Made by a program: the position numbers and the translations under genes. Below, one piece after another: positions 28,018 through 36,602 of a stretch of 64,000 bases of DNA (within the stretch, counting starts at the first letter, position 1; each line of letters starts with the position of its first letter). The DNA is from Mesorhizobium sp. GTDB taxonomy: Bacteria; Pseudomonadota; Alphaproteobacteria; Rhizobiales; Rhizobiaceae. Where the stretch lies: positions 62,001 through 126,000 of the forward strand of contig SUGL01000019.1 in the NCBI GenBank assembly GCA_004963905.1, in the 5' to 3' direction. A model generated the notes under the pieces. That model worked only from the letters and a program-made list of their open reading frames with translations. It searched no databases and was not told the DNA's origin.

Positions 28018-28488
28018 ATGCAGAAGATCACCACCTTCCTGTGGTTCGACCGCCAGGCCGAGGAGGCCATGAACCACTACGTCTCCATCTTCGAGAATTC
28101 GAAGGTGCTGAGCGTCACGCGCTGGCCCAAGGGCCATCCGCAGGAAGGCCAGGTGCTGGTCGCCTCGTTCGAGCTCGACGGCGTGACCTTCCAGGCACTG
28201 AACGGCGGGCCGCAATACAAATTCACCGAAGCGATTTCGCTGTCGATCGACTGCAAGACGCAGGGCGAGGTCGATCATTTCTGGACGAGGCTCACCGAAG
28301 GCGGCGGCCAGCCCGGCCCCTGCGGCTGGCTGAAGGACAAGTTCGGCGTGTCCTGGCAGGTCGTGCCGGAGCAGCTGCCGCGCCTGCTTCAGGACCCCGA
28401 CCAGGCGAAGGCCGGCCGCGTGATGTCGGCGATGATGCAGATGGGCAAGATCGAGATCGACAAGCTGGAGGCGGCGGCGAAGGGGTGA
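28018..28488 (+). CDS. VOC-family protein, PhnB-like
   Basis: A 156-residue protein of the vicinal oxygen chelate superfamily, PhnB/3-demethylubiquinone methyltransferase-like subgroup. Typical features: KITTFLWFDRQAEEAMNHYVS at the N terminus, VASFELDGVTFQALNGGP in the middle, and the ending WLKDKFGVSWQVVPEQLPRLL followed by MMQMGKIEIDKLEAA. The last region is characteristic of this subgroup. Start ATG 28018 has GAGGAG six bases before it. Despite the database label for relatives, no methyltransferase motif is present; function unknown. A palindromic repeat follows, shared with the convergent prfC gene. Confidence 0.88.
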   Translation: MQKITTFLWFDRQAEEAMNHYVSIFENSKVLSVTRWPKGHPQEGQVLVASFELDGVTFQALNGGPQYKFTEAISLSIDCKTQGEVDHFWTRLTEGGGQPGPCGWLKDKFGVSWQVVPEQLPRLLQDPDQAKAGRVMSAMMQMGKIEIDKLEAAAKG

Positions 28489-28497
28489 GAGCCTTTA

Positions 28498-28647
28498 CCT
28501 TCTCCCCTTGTGGGAGAAGGTGGATCGGCGCGTCAGCGCCGAGACGGATGAGGGGTGCTCCAGCGAAGTGAGACGTTGGCGTTTCCTGGAACACCCCTCA
28601 TCCGACCGAGCTTCGCTCGGCCACCTTCCCCCACAAGGGGGAAGGGA
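28498..28647. repeat. Palindromic intergenic repeat, copy 7
   Basis: Closely related to copy 6: CCTTCTCCCCTTGTGGGAGA at the left, GAGACGGATGAGGGGTG and CACCCCTCATCCGACC in the middle, CTTCCCCCACAAGGGGGAAG at the right. It again sits between two convergent genes. Confidence 0.85.
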
Positions 28648-28655
28648 AAAACAGC

Positions 28656-30248
28656 TCACGCCGCCTTGTCGCGGACCTGGTAATCCTTGACGGCGGCGAA
28701 GCGGATCGCTTTCCAGCGCTCGGCCTCGTAGTTCAGCGAAAACGCGTGCTGGGCGAGGAAGACCGGATCGTTGTCGAGGTCGCGGGCAATGTCGCCGCGA
28801 TGCGCTTCGATGAAGCGCTGCACGTCCGCCTTGTCGTCGGCCGAAATCCAGCGGCAGACGGAAAAGCGCGACATCTCGAAATCGACGGGCAGCGTGTATT
28901 CGATGTTCAGCCGCTCCTTGAGCACGTCGAGCTGCAGCGCGCCGACGACGCCGACGATCGCCGGCGAGCCGTCCTCCGGCGAGAAAAGCTGCACGACGCC
29001 TTCCTCGGCCATCTGGTGCAGCGCTTCCTTCAGCTTCTTGGCCTTCATGGCGTCGCCGAGGCGCACCCGGCGCAGGATTTCGGGCGCGAAGTTCGGCACG
29101 CCGCGGAACAGGATCTCCTCGCCCTCGGTGAGGGTGTCGCCGATGCGCAGCGTACCGTGATTGGGAATGCCGACGACGTCGCCGGCAAAGGCCTCATCGG
29201 CGGTGACGCGGGTGCGGGCGAAGAAGAACTGCGGCGCCGACAGGCTCATCGGCTTGCCGGTGCGCACCAGCTTGGCCTTCATGCCGCGCTCGAGCTTGCC
29301 CGAGCAGACACGGACAAAGGCGATGCGGTCGCGGTGGTTGGGGTCCATGTTGGCCTGGATCTTGAAGACGAAGGAGGTCATCTTCTCCTCGGTCGCCTCG
29401 ACCGTTCGTTCATCGGCTTCCTGCGCGCGCGGCGGCGGCCCGAAGGCGCCGAGCGCCTCGATGAGATCGCGCACGCCGAAATTGCGCAGCGCGGAGCCGA
29501 AATAGACCGGCGTCAGATGCCCCTCGCGGAATGCATCGATATCGAGCGGTCGGCAAGCTTCCCGCGCGAGCTCCAGCTCCTCGATGAAGTCGTTGCGCTC
29601 GTTTTCGGGCAAAAGCCCGGCGACACGGTTGGAATCCGGACCATGGACCGGCGTGCGCTCCTTCTCGTCGTCGCCCCGGCGCACCGCGTTCTGCGCCAGA
29701 TGATAGGTGCCGCAAAAAGTCTTGCCGCGGCCGATCGGCCAGGTGACGGGTGCGGTGTCCAGCGCCAGCTTCTGCTCGATCTCGTCGAGGATCTCGAACG
29801 GGTCGCGGCTCTCGCGATCCATCTTGTTGACGAAGGTGATGATCGGGATGTCGCGCAGCCGGCAGACCTCGAACAGCTTCAGCGTGCGCGGCTCGATGCC
29901 CTTGGCGGCGTCGATGACCATGACGGCGGAATCCACCGCCGAGAGCGTGCGGTAGGTGTCGTCGGCGAAATCCTCATGGCCGGGCGTGTCGAGCAGGTTG
30001 AAGACGTTGTCGCCATACTCGAAGGTCATCACCGAGGTGACGACCGAGATGCCGCGCTCGCGCTCGATCTTCATCCAGTCGGACCGCGTCTGGATGCGGT
30101 CCTTCTTGGCCTTCACCTCGCCGGCAAGCTGGATGGCGCCACCGAACAAAAGCAGCTTCTCGGTGAGCGTGGTCTTGCCGGCGTCGGGGTGGGCGATGAT
30201 CGCGAAGGTGCGGCGGCGCGATACCGCCTGTTCGATGTCTTCTGCCAA
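28656..30248 (-). CDS. prfC: Peptide chain release factor 3
   Basis: GTPase that recycles release factors RF1/RF2 from the ribosome after peptide release. 530 residues, the normal length. The G domain has AHPDAGKTTLTEKLL (P-loop), DTPGHEDFADDTYRTL, and FVNKMDRESRDP, with the RF3-specific TAPVTWPIGRGKTFCGTYH. Domain II and III follow (IGDTLTEGEEILFRGVPNFA; ALQLDVLKERLNIEYTLPVD). The start is a TTG at 30248, judged by alignment with the family N terminus (RRRTFAIIAHPDAGK near residue 12); its ribosome site is weak. Likely monocistronic. Confidence 0.96.
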   Translation of the reverse strand: MAEDIEQAVSRRRTFAIIAHPDAGKTTLTEKLLLFGGAIQLAGEVKAKKDRIQTRSDWMKIERERGISVVTSVMTFEYGDNVFNLLDTPGHEDFADDTYRTLSAVDSAVMVIDAAKGIEPRTLKLFEVCRLRDIPIITFVNKMDRESRDPFEILDEIEQKLALDTAPVTWPIGRGKTFCGTYHLAQNAVRRGDDEKERTPVHGPDSNRVAGLLPENERNDFIEELELAREACRPLDIDAFREGHLTPVYFGSALRNFGVRDLIEALGAFGPPPRAQEADERTVEATEEKMTSFVFKIQANMDPNHRDRIAFVRVCSGKLERGMKAKLVRTGKPMSLSAPQFFFARTRVTADEAFAGDVVGIPNHGTLRIGDTLTEGEEILFRGVPNFAPEILRRVRLGDAMKAKKLKEALHQMAEEGVVQLFSPEDGSPAIVGVVGALQLDVLKERLNIEYTLPVDFEMSRFSVCRWISADDKADVQRFIEAHRGDIARDLDNDPVFLAQHAFSLNYEAERWKAIRFAAVKDYQVRDKAA

Positions 30249-30367
30249 GTCGTGGAATCCTGTCTGTGGCGCGGGCTTCTAGCAGCGCTTACCAGGCATG
30301 TCGACAGGTTCACGCAGATCGGCTCGACGGGAGGCGTGTTGGCCGCCATGGCAGGGCCTGCTGATAG

Positions 30368-30604
30368 TCAGGCCTCGCCATGCTCCCTGCGGCCGTACCT
30401 GGTAATCCACCGTATTTCCGAGCGCCCGACGCCGATGTCGTGCAGCAGGTAGTCAGGCAATTCGTCCAGCCTGGCCCGGTCCCTGCGAATGCGTACGATG
30501 CGCGCGAGGGAATGTCCTGTGGCACGAGATATCTCAACGACAGTCGCGAAGAAGCGGCTGAGCGCGGACCGGTTGGCGACGAGTTCCTGCCCAAAGATGG
30601 TCAT
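30368..30604 (-). CDS. Small DUF1127-type protein
   Basis: A 78-residue basic protein whose C-terminal half carries the DUF1127 pattern (LDELPDYLLHDIGVGRSEI), common in alphaproteobacteria. Family members with this motif are often small regulators, some linked to phosphate or carbon metabolism through RNA binding; whether this one acts so is unknown. The N-terminal 30 residues are unusual for the family and hydrophobic-helical (ALSRFFATVVEISRATGHS). ATG 30604 has GGAGA about eight bases upstream. It shares direction with the DUF4242 gene and is separated from it by a symmetric hairpin. Confidence 0.8.
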   Translation of the reverse strand: MTIFGQELVANRSALSRFFATVVEISRATGHSLARIVRIRRDRARLDELPDYLLHDIGVGRSEIRWITRYGRREHGEA

Positions 30605-30632
30605 GGTCGTGTCTCCTTGTTTGAACGATGAA

Positions 30633-30661
30633 TTCGGGAGGGCATCGATGGCCCTCCCGAA
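30633..30661. terminator. Symmetric hairpin between two small genes
   Basis: TTCGGGAGGGC (30633-30643) and GCCCTCCCGAA (30651-30661) form a perfect 11-bp stem with a seven-base loop. It lies after the DUF4242 gene and before the DUF1127 gene on the minus strand. There is no T run of length on either side, so it may be a weak terminator or a processing hairpin. Confidence 0.55.
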
Positions 30662-30732
30662 GGCTTCTTGAAGAGATCAGGACCGGTCGCGCTTGCAGCT
30701 TAGATGCCGCTAGGCTTTCACGGTCCGCGCGG

Positions 30733-31014
30733 TTAGGCGGCGGCGTAGGCCGTCGTTGGATCGAACAGGCGCTTTACCTGCGTGATCTTGGTGGCCGGGA
30801 AGCCGCTCATCTTGGCGTGGCGCTGGATGATCGCCTCGTCCTTGGCGAGGTAGACGCAGAACGTCTTGTCGTCCGCCACGAAGGATTCGACCCACTGGAT
30901 GTCCGGGCCAAGCTCGGCAAGAACGGCGTTCGAGGCCTTGGACGCGTCGCGAAGCTGCTCGCGCTCGAAGGTGCCTACCTTGGGAATTTCCCGTTCGATG
31001 ATGTATTTCTGCAT
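30733..31014 (-). CDS. DUF4242 small protein (SCO4226-like)
   Basis: A 93-residue protein of the DUF4242 family. The opening MQKYIIEREIPKVGTFE and the segment WVESFVADDKTFCVYLA, then ARHAKMSGFPATKI-type ending (here QRHAKMSGFPATKITQV), are the family pattern. The Streptomyces member SCO4226 binds nickel; the metal role of this one is not established. ATG 31014 has GGAGATTGCG just upstream. It is divergent from the winged-helix/TPR regulator at 31219 (204-bp gap), so control by that protein is a reasonable guess. Confidence 0.85.
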   Translation of the reverse strand: MQKYIIEREIPKVGTFEREQLRDASKASNAVLAELGPDIQWVESFVADDKTFCVYLAKDEAIIQRHAKMSGFPATKITQVKRLFDPTTAYAAA

Positions 31015-31218
31015 GTCGCAATCTCCTTGATCTGAGGTTCAAATGCCTCCCGACGCTCGACCAGGTCAGCGCCGGTGACATCGCCGGGGCGGCTGAGGTA
31101 AACTTTCACTTGGCTCGCCAGGCAGACGGAGAATTACGGAAGAGGCGGCCGACAGTCCTTACGCCGCCCTTATCTTGTTCTGATCCTTTGCCTATTGCCG
31201 TTAGGGGGATTGCTGTCG

Positions 31219-33033
31219 ATGGGAATTCATTGCTTCGGCGACTTCGAGCTCAACGAGGACTCCCGCGCCCTTCGTCTCGCCGAGCGCGAGATCGAGATAC
31301 AGCCCCTGGTCTTCGATTTCCTCGCCGTTCTACTACGGCATCAGGACCGGGCCATGAGCAAGGACGAGCTGCTTGAAACGCTGTGGCCGGGCGTGACGGT
31401 GACCGAGGCTTCGTTGCAGCGCGTGGCAAGCCTTGCGCGCGGCATCCTTCGGCAGGGCGGCATGGAGGCGGCGCTGCGCAACCTGCCCCGCTTCGGCTAC
31501 CGGATCTGCCTCGATCAAGCGGTCGCTTCGAAGAACAGGTCGGCTCCGGCCGATGGCGGCGACAAGCCTTCGCGTCCCGGCTCACCAATACTGGCGGCAC
31601 GCACGGCCGTCGCAGCCAGAAAATGGCAGGACGCCGCTGCTTGCTTCGCCAAGGCGGATGCCGCCGACGAGTTGCTGACGGCCGATCTCGAAGAGTGGGC
31701 GTTGGCGCTGGAATGCATGGGGCGGCCGGCCGAAGCCATACCACTCCTGGCGCGGGCGGTGACGGAATACGGCGTCGCCGGCGAGCGGCTGCGTGCCGCG
31801 TCCCCGGCAGTCACCCTCGCCAGGATCCATCTCGAGAGGGGAGAGCTTGCCGTCGCCAAGGGCTGGCACAAGCGCGCCGCGCAGCTGATCGACAGCGCCA
31901 CCGACAGCAGAGAGCACGGCCTGTGGTGCTGGATGGGGGCGCGCATCATGGGCGCGGAAGCAGAACCCGAGCAGGCGCTCGCATTTGCCGAGCAGGCCTT
32001 CAAAGTCGGCAAACATCTCGAAGACCCGGTCGTGGAATCGCTCGGGCTGATCTATCGCGGCTTCTTCAAGCTCTGCCTCGGGGAAACAAAATCCGGTCAG
32101 GAAGACCAGGATTTCGCCGCCGCGCTCGGCCTCTCAAGCGACATAGACCCGATTGTCGGCGGCATCCTCTATTGCAACATCCTTTGGGCCTGCCGGAATT
32201 TCGGCGACTGGTCGAGGGCCAACCAGTGGACGCTTGGCTACGAAGGCTGGTGCAAGGGACACGGGCTGGAAGACCTGTCGGGCTCATGCCGGCTGCACCG
32301 CGCCGAGGTGCTCGGCGTCCACGGCACGTTGAAGGAGGCCGAGGCACTGGTACGCGCTGCGCTCGACCAGCTTGCGCTCGATGCGCCTTGGGCTACAGGC
32401 GACGCGCTTCGCGTCCTGGGTGACATTCATCTCGCGGCCGGCGATTTTGCCGAGGCGGAGATGGCCTATCGCGCGTCCCATGCCGCGGGCTGGGACCCGC
32501 AGCCCGGCCTTGCGCTGCTGCAGCTCGAGCAGGGCCACGCGGAGGCCGCCTTCAGCGCGCTGGAGCGGTCTCTGGTCGGGAACGGCTGGCCGACGCTGCA
32601 GCGACGCGGCCTCGTGCTCGCCACTCTGGCAAAAGTGGCAGCACGGATCGGCCGACTGGAGCGCGCAAAGGAGGTCACAGCCGAGCTGGAGACCCAGCCG
32701 CAGCGTTGGCCGATGGCCTCCGTCCGGGCGCTGACCGCCGAGGCCAAGGCAGAGCTTTTCATACAGGAAGAGCGCCCCGCCGAGGCTGTTCTGGAGCTGC
32801 AGACCGCATGCTTGCGCTGGAACGAGATCGGCTCGCCGATCAATGTCGCCGACGCCAGGCTTTCGCTCGCGGCGCTTCTCATCCAGCTCGGCGACCGTAC
32901 CGGCGCGGAGCTGGAACTCGGCACCGCCTTGGCGATTGCAAATAGGGTGGACTCCTCACGGCTCATGCGGCGCTGCGACGAGTTGAAGGGTCTGCTCGCC
33001 GGGACTGAGAAGGCAGCGATGGGCAGCGCGTAG
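31219..33033 (+). CDS. Winged-helix DNA-binding protein with TPR-like C-terminal domain
   Basis: A 604-residue one-component regulator. Residues about 1-95 are an OmpR/CadC-type winged helix (FGDFELNEDSRALRL, QPLVFDFLAVLLRHQDRAMS, KDELLETLWPGVTVTEASLQ, RFGYRIC). Residues about 130-600 are helical with TPR-like pairs (AARKWQDAAACFAKADAAD, ALAFAEQAFKVGKHLED, ALRVLGDIHLAAGDFAEAE, NVADARLSLAALLIQLGDR). No membrane segment is visible, so it is cytoplasmic and probably senses a ligand or partner through the repeat domain. ATG 31219 is chosen because AGGGGG lies 10 to 15 bases before it; the upstream TTG is less likely. Its likely target is the divergent DUF4242 gene or itself. Confidence 0.83.
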   Translation: MGIHCFGDFELNEDSRALRLAEREIEIQPLVFDFLAVLLRHQDRAMSKDELLETLWPGVTVTEASLQRVASLARGILRQGGMEAALRNLPRFGYRICLDQAVASKNRSAPADGGDKPSRPGSPILAARTAVAARKWQDAAACFAKADAADELLTADLEEWALALECMGRPAEAIPLLARAVTEYGVAGERLRAASPAVTLARIHLERGELAVAKGWHKRAAQLIDSATDSREHGLWCWMGARIMGAEAEPEQALAFAEQAFKVGKHLEDPVVESLGLIYRGFFKLCLGETKSGQEDQDFAAALGLSSDIDPIVGGILYCNILWACRNFGDWSRANQWTLGYEGWCKGHGLEDLSGSCRLHRAEVLGVHGTLKEAEALVRAALDQLALDAPWATGDALRVLGDIHLAAGDFAEAEMAYRASHAAGWDPQPGLALLQLEQGHAEAAFSALERSLVGNGWPTLQRRGLVLATLAKVAARIGRLERAKEVTAELETQPQRWPMASVRALTAEAKAELFIQEERPAEAVLELQTACLRWNEIGSPINVADARLSLAALLIQLGDRTGAELELGTALAIANRVDSSRLMRRCDELKGLLAGTEKAAMGSA

Positions 33034-33100
33034 GCGCTTCGCGCTTGAGGTCTGGCCAGCGTGGTGGCATGACGGGGGAAATCTCCCCCGAAGGTCCAGC

Positions 33101-34174
33101 ATGAACAGCGCAAAACAAGTCATCGTCATCGGCGCCGGCATCATCGGCGCATCGGTTGCGTGGCATCTTACAAAGGCAGGAGCGCGAGTAACGGTCGTTT
33201 CGACAAGTGGCGCGGGCGGTGTGGCAACGCCGAATTCCTTCGCCTGGATCAATGCAAGCTGGGGCAACCCCGAGACCTATTTCCGCCTGCGCACCCGCGC
33301 CATGGCCGAGTGGACGCGGCTGGCGGGAGATGTGCCGGCTATTCCGCTCGCCTGGTGCGGCGGCCTGTGCTGGGACCTGCCGGCGGACAAGCTCGAAACC
33401 TATGCGGCCGAGCATTCGTCCTGGGGCTACGGCATCGAGCGGATCAGTCGCGACCAGGCGGCGCGCATCGAGCCCAATCTGGCTGAGCTTCCCGATTTCG
33501 CCCTCTACGTTGCCGAGGAAGGCGTGGCCGAGCCGATGGCGGCCACAAAGGCGCTGCTGGCGGATGCCGAGCGGCGCGGCGCCAGGATCGTCACGGGGAC
33601 CGTCCAAACGCTGGCGCTGTCCGGCAGCAAAGTCACCGGCGTCGTCGTTTCGGGTGAAACCATCACCGCCGACGAAGTGGTGATCGCCGCCGGCGCCGGC
33701 GCGCCGGCTATCGCAGCAACGGCCGGCATAAAGCTGCCGATCGAGACGCCGCCGGGCCTGATCGTCCATTCGCGCCCTTACAAGAAATTGCTCAACGGGC
33801 TGGTGCTGGCCGAGAAGCTGCATATGCGCCACACGGCCGAGGGACGCATCATCGCCGGCTCGGATTTCGGCGGCGGCGACCCGGGTGAGAATCCGGAAGC
33901 CACCGCGCGCGAGCTTTTCGAAGCGACGAAAGCCATGCTGCGCGGTGCTGACGGGCTGGAGCTCGATTTCCACACAGTCGGCTACCGCCCCACCCCGGCC
34001 GACGGCTTTCCGATCGTCAGCCGCGCCGACGGCGCAGGCGGCGTCTACATCGCCGTCACCCATTCCGGCATCACGCTGGCCCCGGCGGTCGGCCTGTTTG
34101 CAGCCCGCGAAATCCTCGACGGCGAGCGCGATGCGCTGCTCGCGCCCTATGCACTGTCGCGTTTCGCTCAGTAG
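33101..34174 (+). CDS. FAD-dependent amine/amino-acid oxidoreductase (DAO family)
   Basis: A 357-residue flavoenzyme of the D-amino-acid oxidase/glycine oxidase family. The FAD-binding Rossmann motif is at the N terminus (VIVIGAGIIGASVAWHLTKAG), a conserved ATPNSFAWINASWGNPETYF follows, and VIAAGAGAPAIAATAG comes in the middle. Near the C terminus is YRPTPADGFPIVSR, then YIAVTHSGITLAPAVG, the FAD-closing part. ATG 33101 has AAGG nine to twelve bases upstream. The gene overlaps the convergent amidase gene by seven bases at its end. The amine substrate is not identifiable; the neighbouring amidase may supply one. Confidence 0.88.
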   Translation: MNSAKQVIVIGAGIIGASVAWHLTKAGARVTVVSTSGAGGVATPNSFAWINASWGNPETYFRLRTRAMAEWTRLAGDVPAIPLAWCGGLCWDLPADKLETYAAEHSSWGYGIERISRDQAARIEPNLAELPDFALYVAEEGVAEPMAATKALLADAERRGARIVTGTVQTLALSGSKVTGVVVSGETITADEVVIAAGAGAPAIAATAGIKLPIETPPGLIVHSRPYKKLLNGLVLAEKLHMRHTAEGRIIAGSDFGGGDPGENPEATARELFEATKAMLRGADGLELDFHTVGYRPTPADGFPIVSRADGAGGVYIAVTHSGITLAPAVGLFAAREILDGERDALLAPYALSRFAQ

Positions 34175-35541
34175 CCCGGCGGCCTGCGAAAACCGCCGGT
34201 GAGCGCCGCGATCGCCGCGGCAATGCCGAGCAGCCGCGCTTCCGACCAGCGCTTGCCGACGAGCTGCAGACCGATGGGCAAGCCATTGCCGTCCTGTCCG
34301 CATGGGACTGCGAGCGCCGGGTGGCCGGAATAGTTGAAGATCGCGCCATAGGCGGGCAGCATCCAGTAGCTCTCGTCCTTGCTGTCGACCTCGAGCGGAC
34401 TGCCCGGCTTGCAGTGTGCAAAGGCCGTTGTCATCGCGGCCGGGCAAAGCAAGGCGTCGCAGCTTTCGAAAAAGCGTTCCCAGGCAAGGATCGACCGGTC
34501 GCGACGGGCAAGCGCGGCGAACCAGCTCGATACCGGGGTCGGCTCCGCCGGCGGTTCCGGCTGTGCGGCCTCCAGCATCATGCCGATCAGCTTGCCGCCC
34601 TCGGCGAGATCGTCGTGCAGGTCGAGCTTCGGCAGACCTGCTTCCTCGACGCATGCGCTGGCGGACGCGAGCCCGGCAGCCAGTCTTTCGACCGCGGCGC
34701 CGATCTCTGCCGCCACCGGAAAGCCGGGGAAGGTGCTGGCGAAGGCTATGCGCAGCGATTTCAGCTCGAGCTTCGGCATCGAATCCACAGGCACCGGCGC
34801 CAGATCGGTGTCGGCTCCGTCAGGTCCGGCGATGATTTTGTAGATCAACGCCAGGTCCTCCAGATTGCGGGCAATTGGCCCAACACAGGACATCAGGCGG
34901 ACGCTGCGCGGCGTGCCGCTCGGATCGGGAAAAGCGCCGGCCAACGAAACGCGATGCTCGGTCGGCTTCAGGCCATAGACGCCGCAAAAGGCGGCCGGCA
35001 GGCGGATTGAATCCTGCATGTCGGTGCCGACGTCGAAGGGCGTCATGCCCGCAGCGACGGCTGCAGCAGCACCGCCGCTGGAGCCGCCCGCCGTGCGATC
35101 GAGGGCCCATGGATTGCTGGTGCGGCCGAACAGCAGATTGTCCGACTGCCAGTCACCCAGCATGGCGGCGACATTGGTTTTGCCGACCAGAACGCCGCCG
35201 GCTGCTTTCAACCGGCCGACGACGGGACCGTCGCTCCCCGGCACATAATCGGCAAAGGGCGGGAAGCCGGCGGTGGTCCTCATGGCCGCCGTCTGGTGCG
35301 CGTCCTTCAAGGTGAATGGCACGCCATGCAGCGGGCCCACCGTGTCGCCGCGCGCCAGCGCCGCATCAGCCTGCCTGGCGCGCTCGCGGGCCCCGTCGCG
35401 ATCGAGGATGACGACGGCGTTGACTGCCTCGTTGTGCCGATCGACTTGAGCGAGGTGCGCGTCGAGCGCCTCGACTGCTGAGATTTTGCGCTCGGCAATC
35501 ATCGCCGCGAGTTCAGTGACGGATGAGAAAGCGAGGTCCAT
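34168..35541 (-). CDS. Amidase signature enzyme
   Basis: A 457-residue amidase-signature hydrolase. The Ser-Ser-Lys machinery is present: Lys in PFTLKDAHQTAAM, the Gly-Ser stretch AGGSSGGAAAAVAAGM, and the nucleophile Ser in TDMQDSIRLPAAFCGVYGLKP. The QD before the Ser replaces the more common GG; this is unusual. It lacks GatA-specific context (no gatB or gatC nearby), so it is a stand-alone amidase or esterase. ATG 35541 is preferred to 35580 because it starts the conserved helix. It is convergent with the FAD oxidoreductase (7-base overlap). Confidence 0.86.
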   Translation of the reverse strand: MDLAFSSVTELAAMIAERKISAVEALDAHLAQVDRHNEAVNAVVILDRDGARERARQADAALARGDTVGPLHGVPFTLKDAHQTAAMRTTAGFPPFADYVPGSDGPVVGRLKAAGGVLVGKTNVAAMLGDWQSDNLLFGRTSNPWALDRTAGGSSGGAAAAVAAGMTPFDVGTDMQDSIRLPAAFCGVYGLKPTEHRVSLAGAFPDPSGTPRSVRLMSCVGPIARNLEDLALIYKIIAGPDGADTDLAPVPVDSMPKLELKSLRIAFASTFPGFPVAAEIGAAVERLAAGLASASACVEEAGLPKLDLHDDLAEGGKLIGMMLEAAQPEPPAEPTPVSSWFAALARRDRSILAWERFFESCDALLCPAAMTTAFAHCKPGSPLEVDSKDESYWMLPAYGAIFNYSGHPALAVPCGQDGNGLPIGLQLVGKRWSEARLLGIAAAIAALTGGFRRPPGY

Positions 35542-35664
35542 GACCAGTGCTCCGGCTGGCTGCGCGCCGCCATCAAACATGGCGGATTTCGATGTGGCTT
35601 CAAGCCGAGTTCAGCATCCGGAGGATCGGGACGCTTGATCGAAATTGCGCTCGCGCCAGTCGTT

Positions 35665-36465
35665 TCAGCCCGCCAGCGCGAACCGGGAAGCCGCAGGCGC
35701 AAAAGGCCTGATGCTGGTGCTGTCCCTGGTCATGGTGACAAAGGTCGATTGCGGGATCTCGTGCCAGGTGCGGCCATCGCGGTCGAAAGGTTCGGATACG
35801 ATGCATCGGCCCGAACGCTTGGCGAAGGCGGCGGTGTAGAGCGTCGGGGCATGATCGTCGGTGGCGTAGCGGACGGCGTGAAGCGCCTTTCCGTTGCTGA
35901 AGGCAGCGGTCAGTTTCAGCGATGGCTCGATGCCGGCGCGGCGCGACGCCTCCAGCACATGAGCGGCAGCACGCGACACCGCGCCATAAGGATCGTTCGA
36001 GAGCCCCTCGCCCAGCATCAGCCGGAAGAACAATTCGGAATCGGTGGTCCCTTCGAGCTGGTCGAACAACGCATCGGAAAGCGAATGCTCCAAGGCACGG
36101 CGAATCTTCTCGAAGCCGCCGATCTGGCCGTTGTGCATGAACGACCAGGCGCCGGAGACGAAGGGGTGACAGTTCATGCGGCTGGTGGCGCCTCCGGTCG
36201 AGGCGCGCACATGGGCCAGGAACAGCCCGGATTTTATCTGGCTGCCAAGGCTCTTCAGATTGGTATCCGACCAGGCCGGCAGGATGTCGCGGTAAAGGCC
36301 AGGCTCCGGCCGGTCGCCATACCAGGCCACGCCAAAGCCATCGGCATTGGTCGGCGATTTCGCTTCCTTCGCACCATGGCTCTGAACGATCAAAGAATGC
36401 GGCGGCGCGGCGATGACGTCTTCCAGGAAGATCGCATCGCCAAGATAGGCGGCCCATCTGCACAT
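35665..36465 (-). CDS. Class II glutamine amidotransferase (YafJ-like), copy 1
   Basis: A 266-residue protein of the class II glutamine amidotransferase fold. The nucleophile is Cys2 (MCRWAAYLG), exposed after Met removal. Family features are ADGFGVAWYGDRPEPG, LFLAHVRASTGGATSRMN (the Arg and the substrate-binding Asn-like region), HPFVSGAWSFMHNGQIGG and GTTDSELFFRLML (Asp). There is no synthase domain, as in YafJ and EgtC-type proteins, so the acceptor is unknown. It is a tandem duplicate of the next gene (same length; 45 differences of 266 by my reading, about 83% identical). Confidence 0.88.
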   Translation of the reverse strand: MCRWAAYLGDAIFLEDVIAAPPHSLIVQSHGAKEAKSPTNADGFGVAWYGDRPEPGLYRDILPAWSDTNLKSLGSQIKSGLFLAHVRASTGGATSRMNCHPFVSGAWSFMHNGQIGGFEKIRRALEHSLSDALFDQLEGTTDSELFFRLMLGEGLSNDPYGAVSRAAAHVLEASRRAGIEPSLKLTAAFSNGKALHAVRYATDDHAPTLYTAAFAKRSGRCIVSEPFDRDGRTWHEIPQSTFVTMTRDSTSIRPFAPAASRFALAG

Positions 36466-36602
36466 TGTCCTGTCATCCTTCTGTCCACGCGTTTTTCGAG
36501 CGCGAATGAACCCATTCGCCGCTCGTCGGGCGCCACAGATGACAGGAGGACGATTTGGCGTCCTTACACTGCGCTTATGTTTCGCTGATCATTTGCCTGA
36601 AG

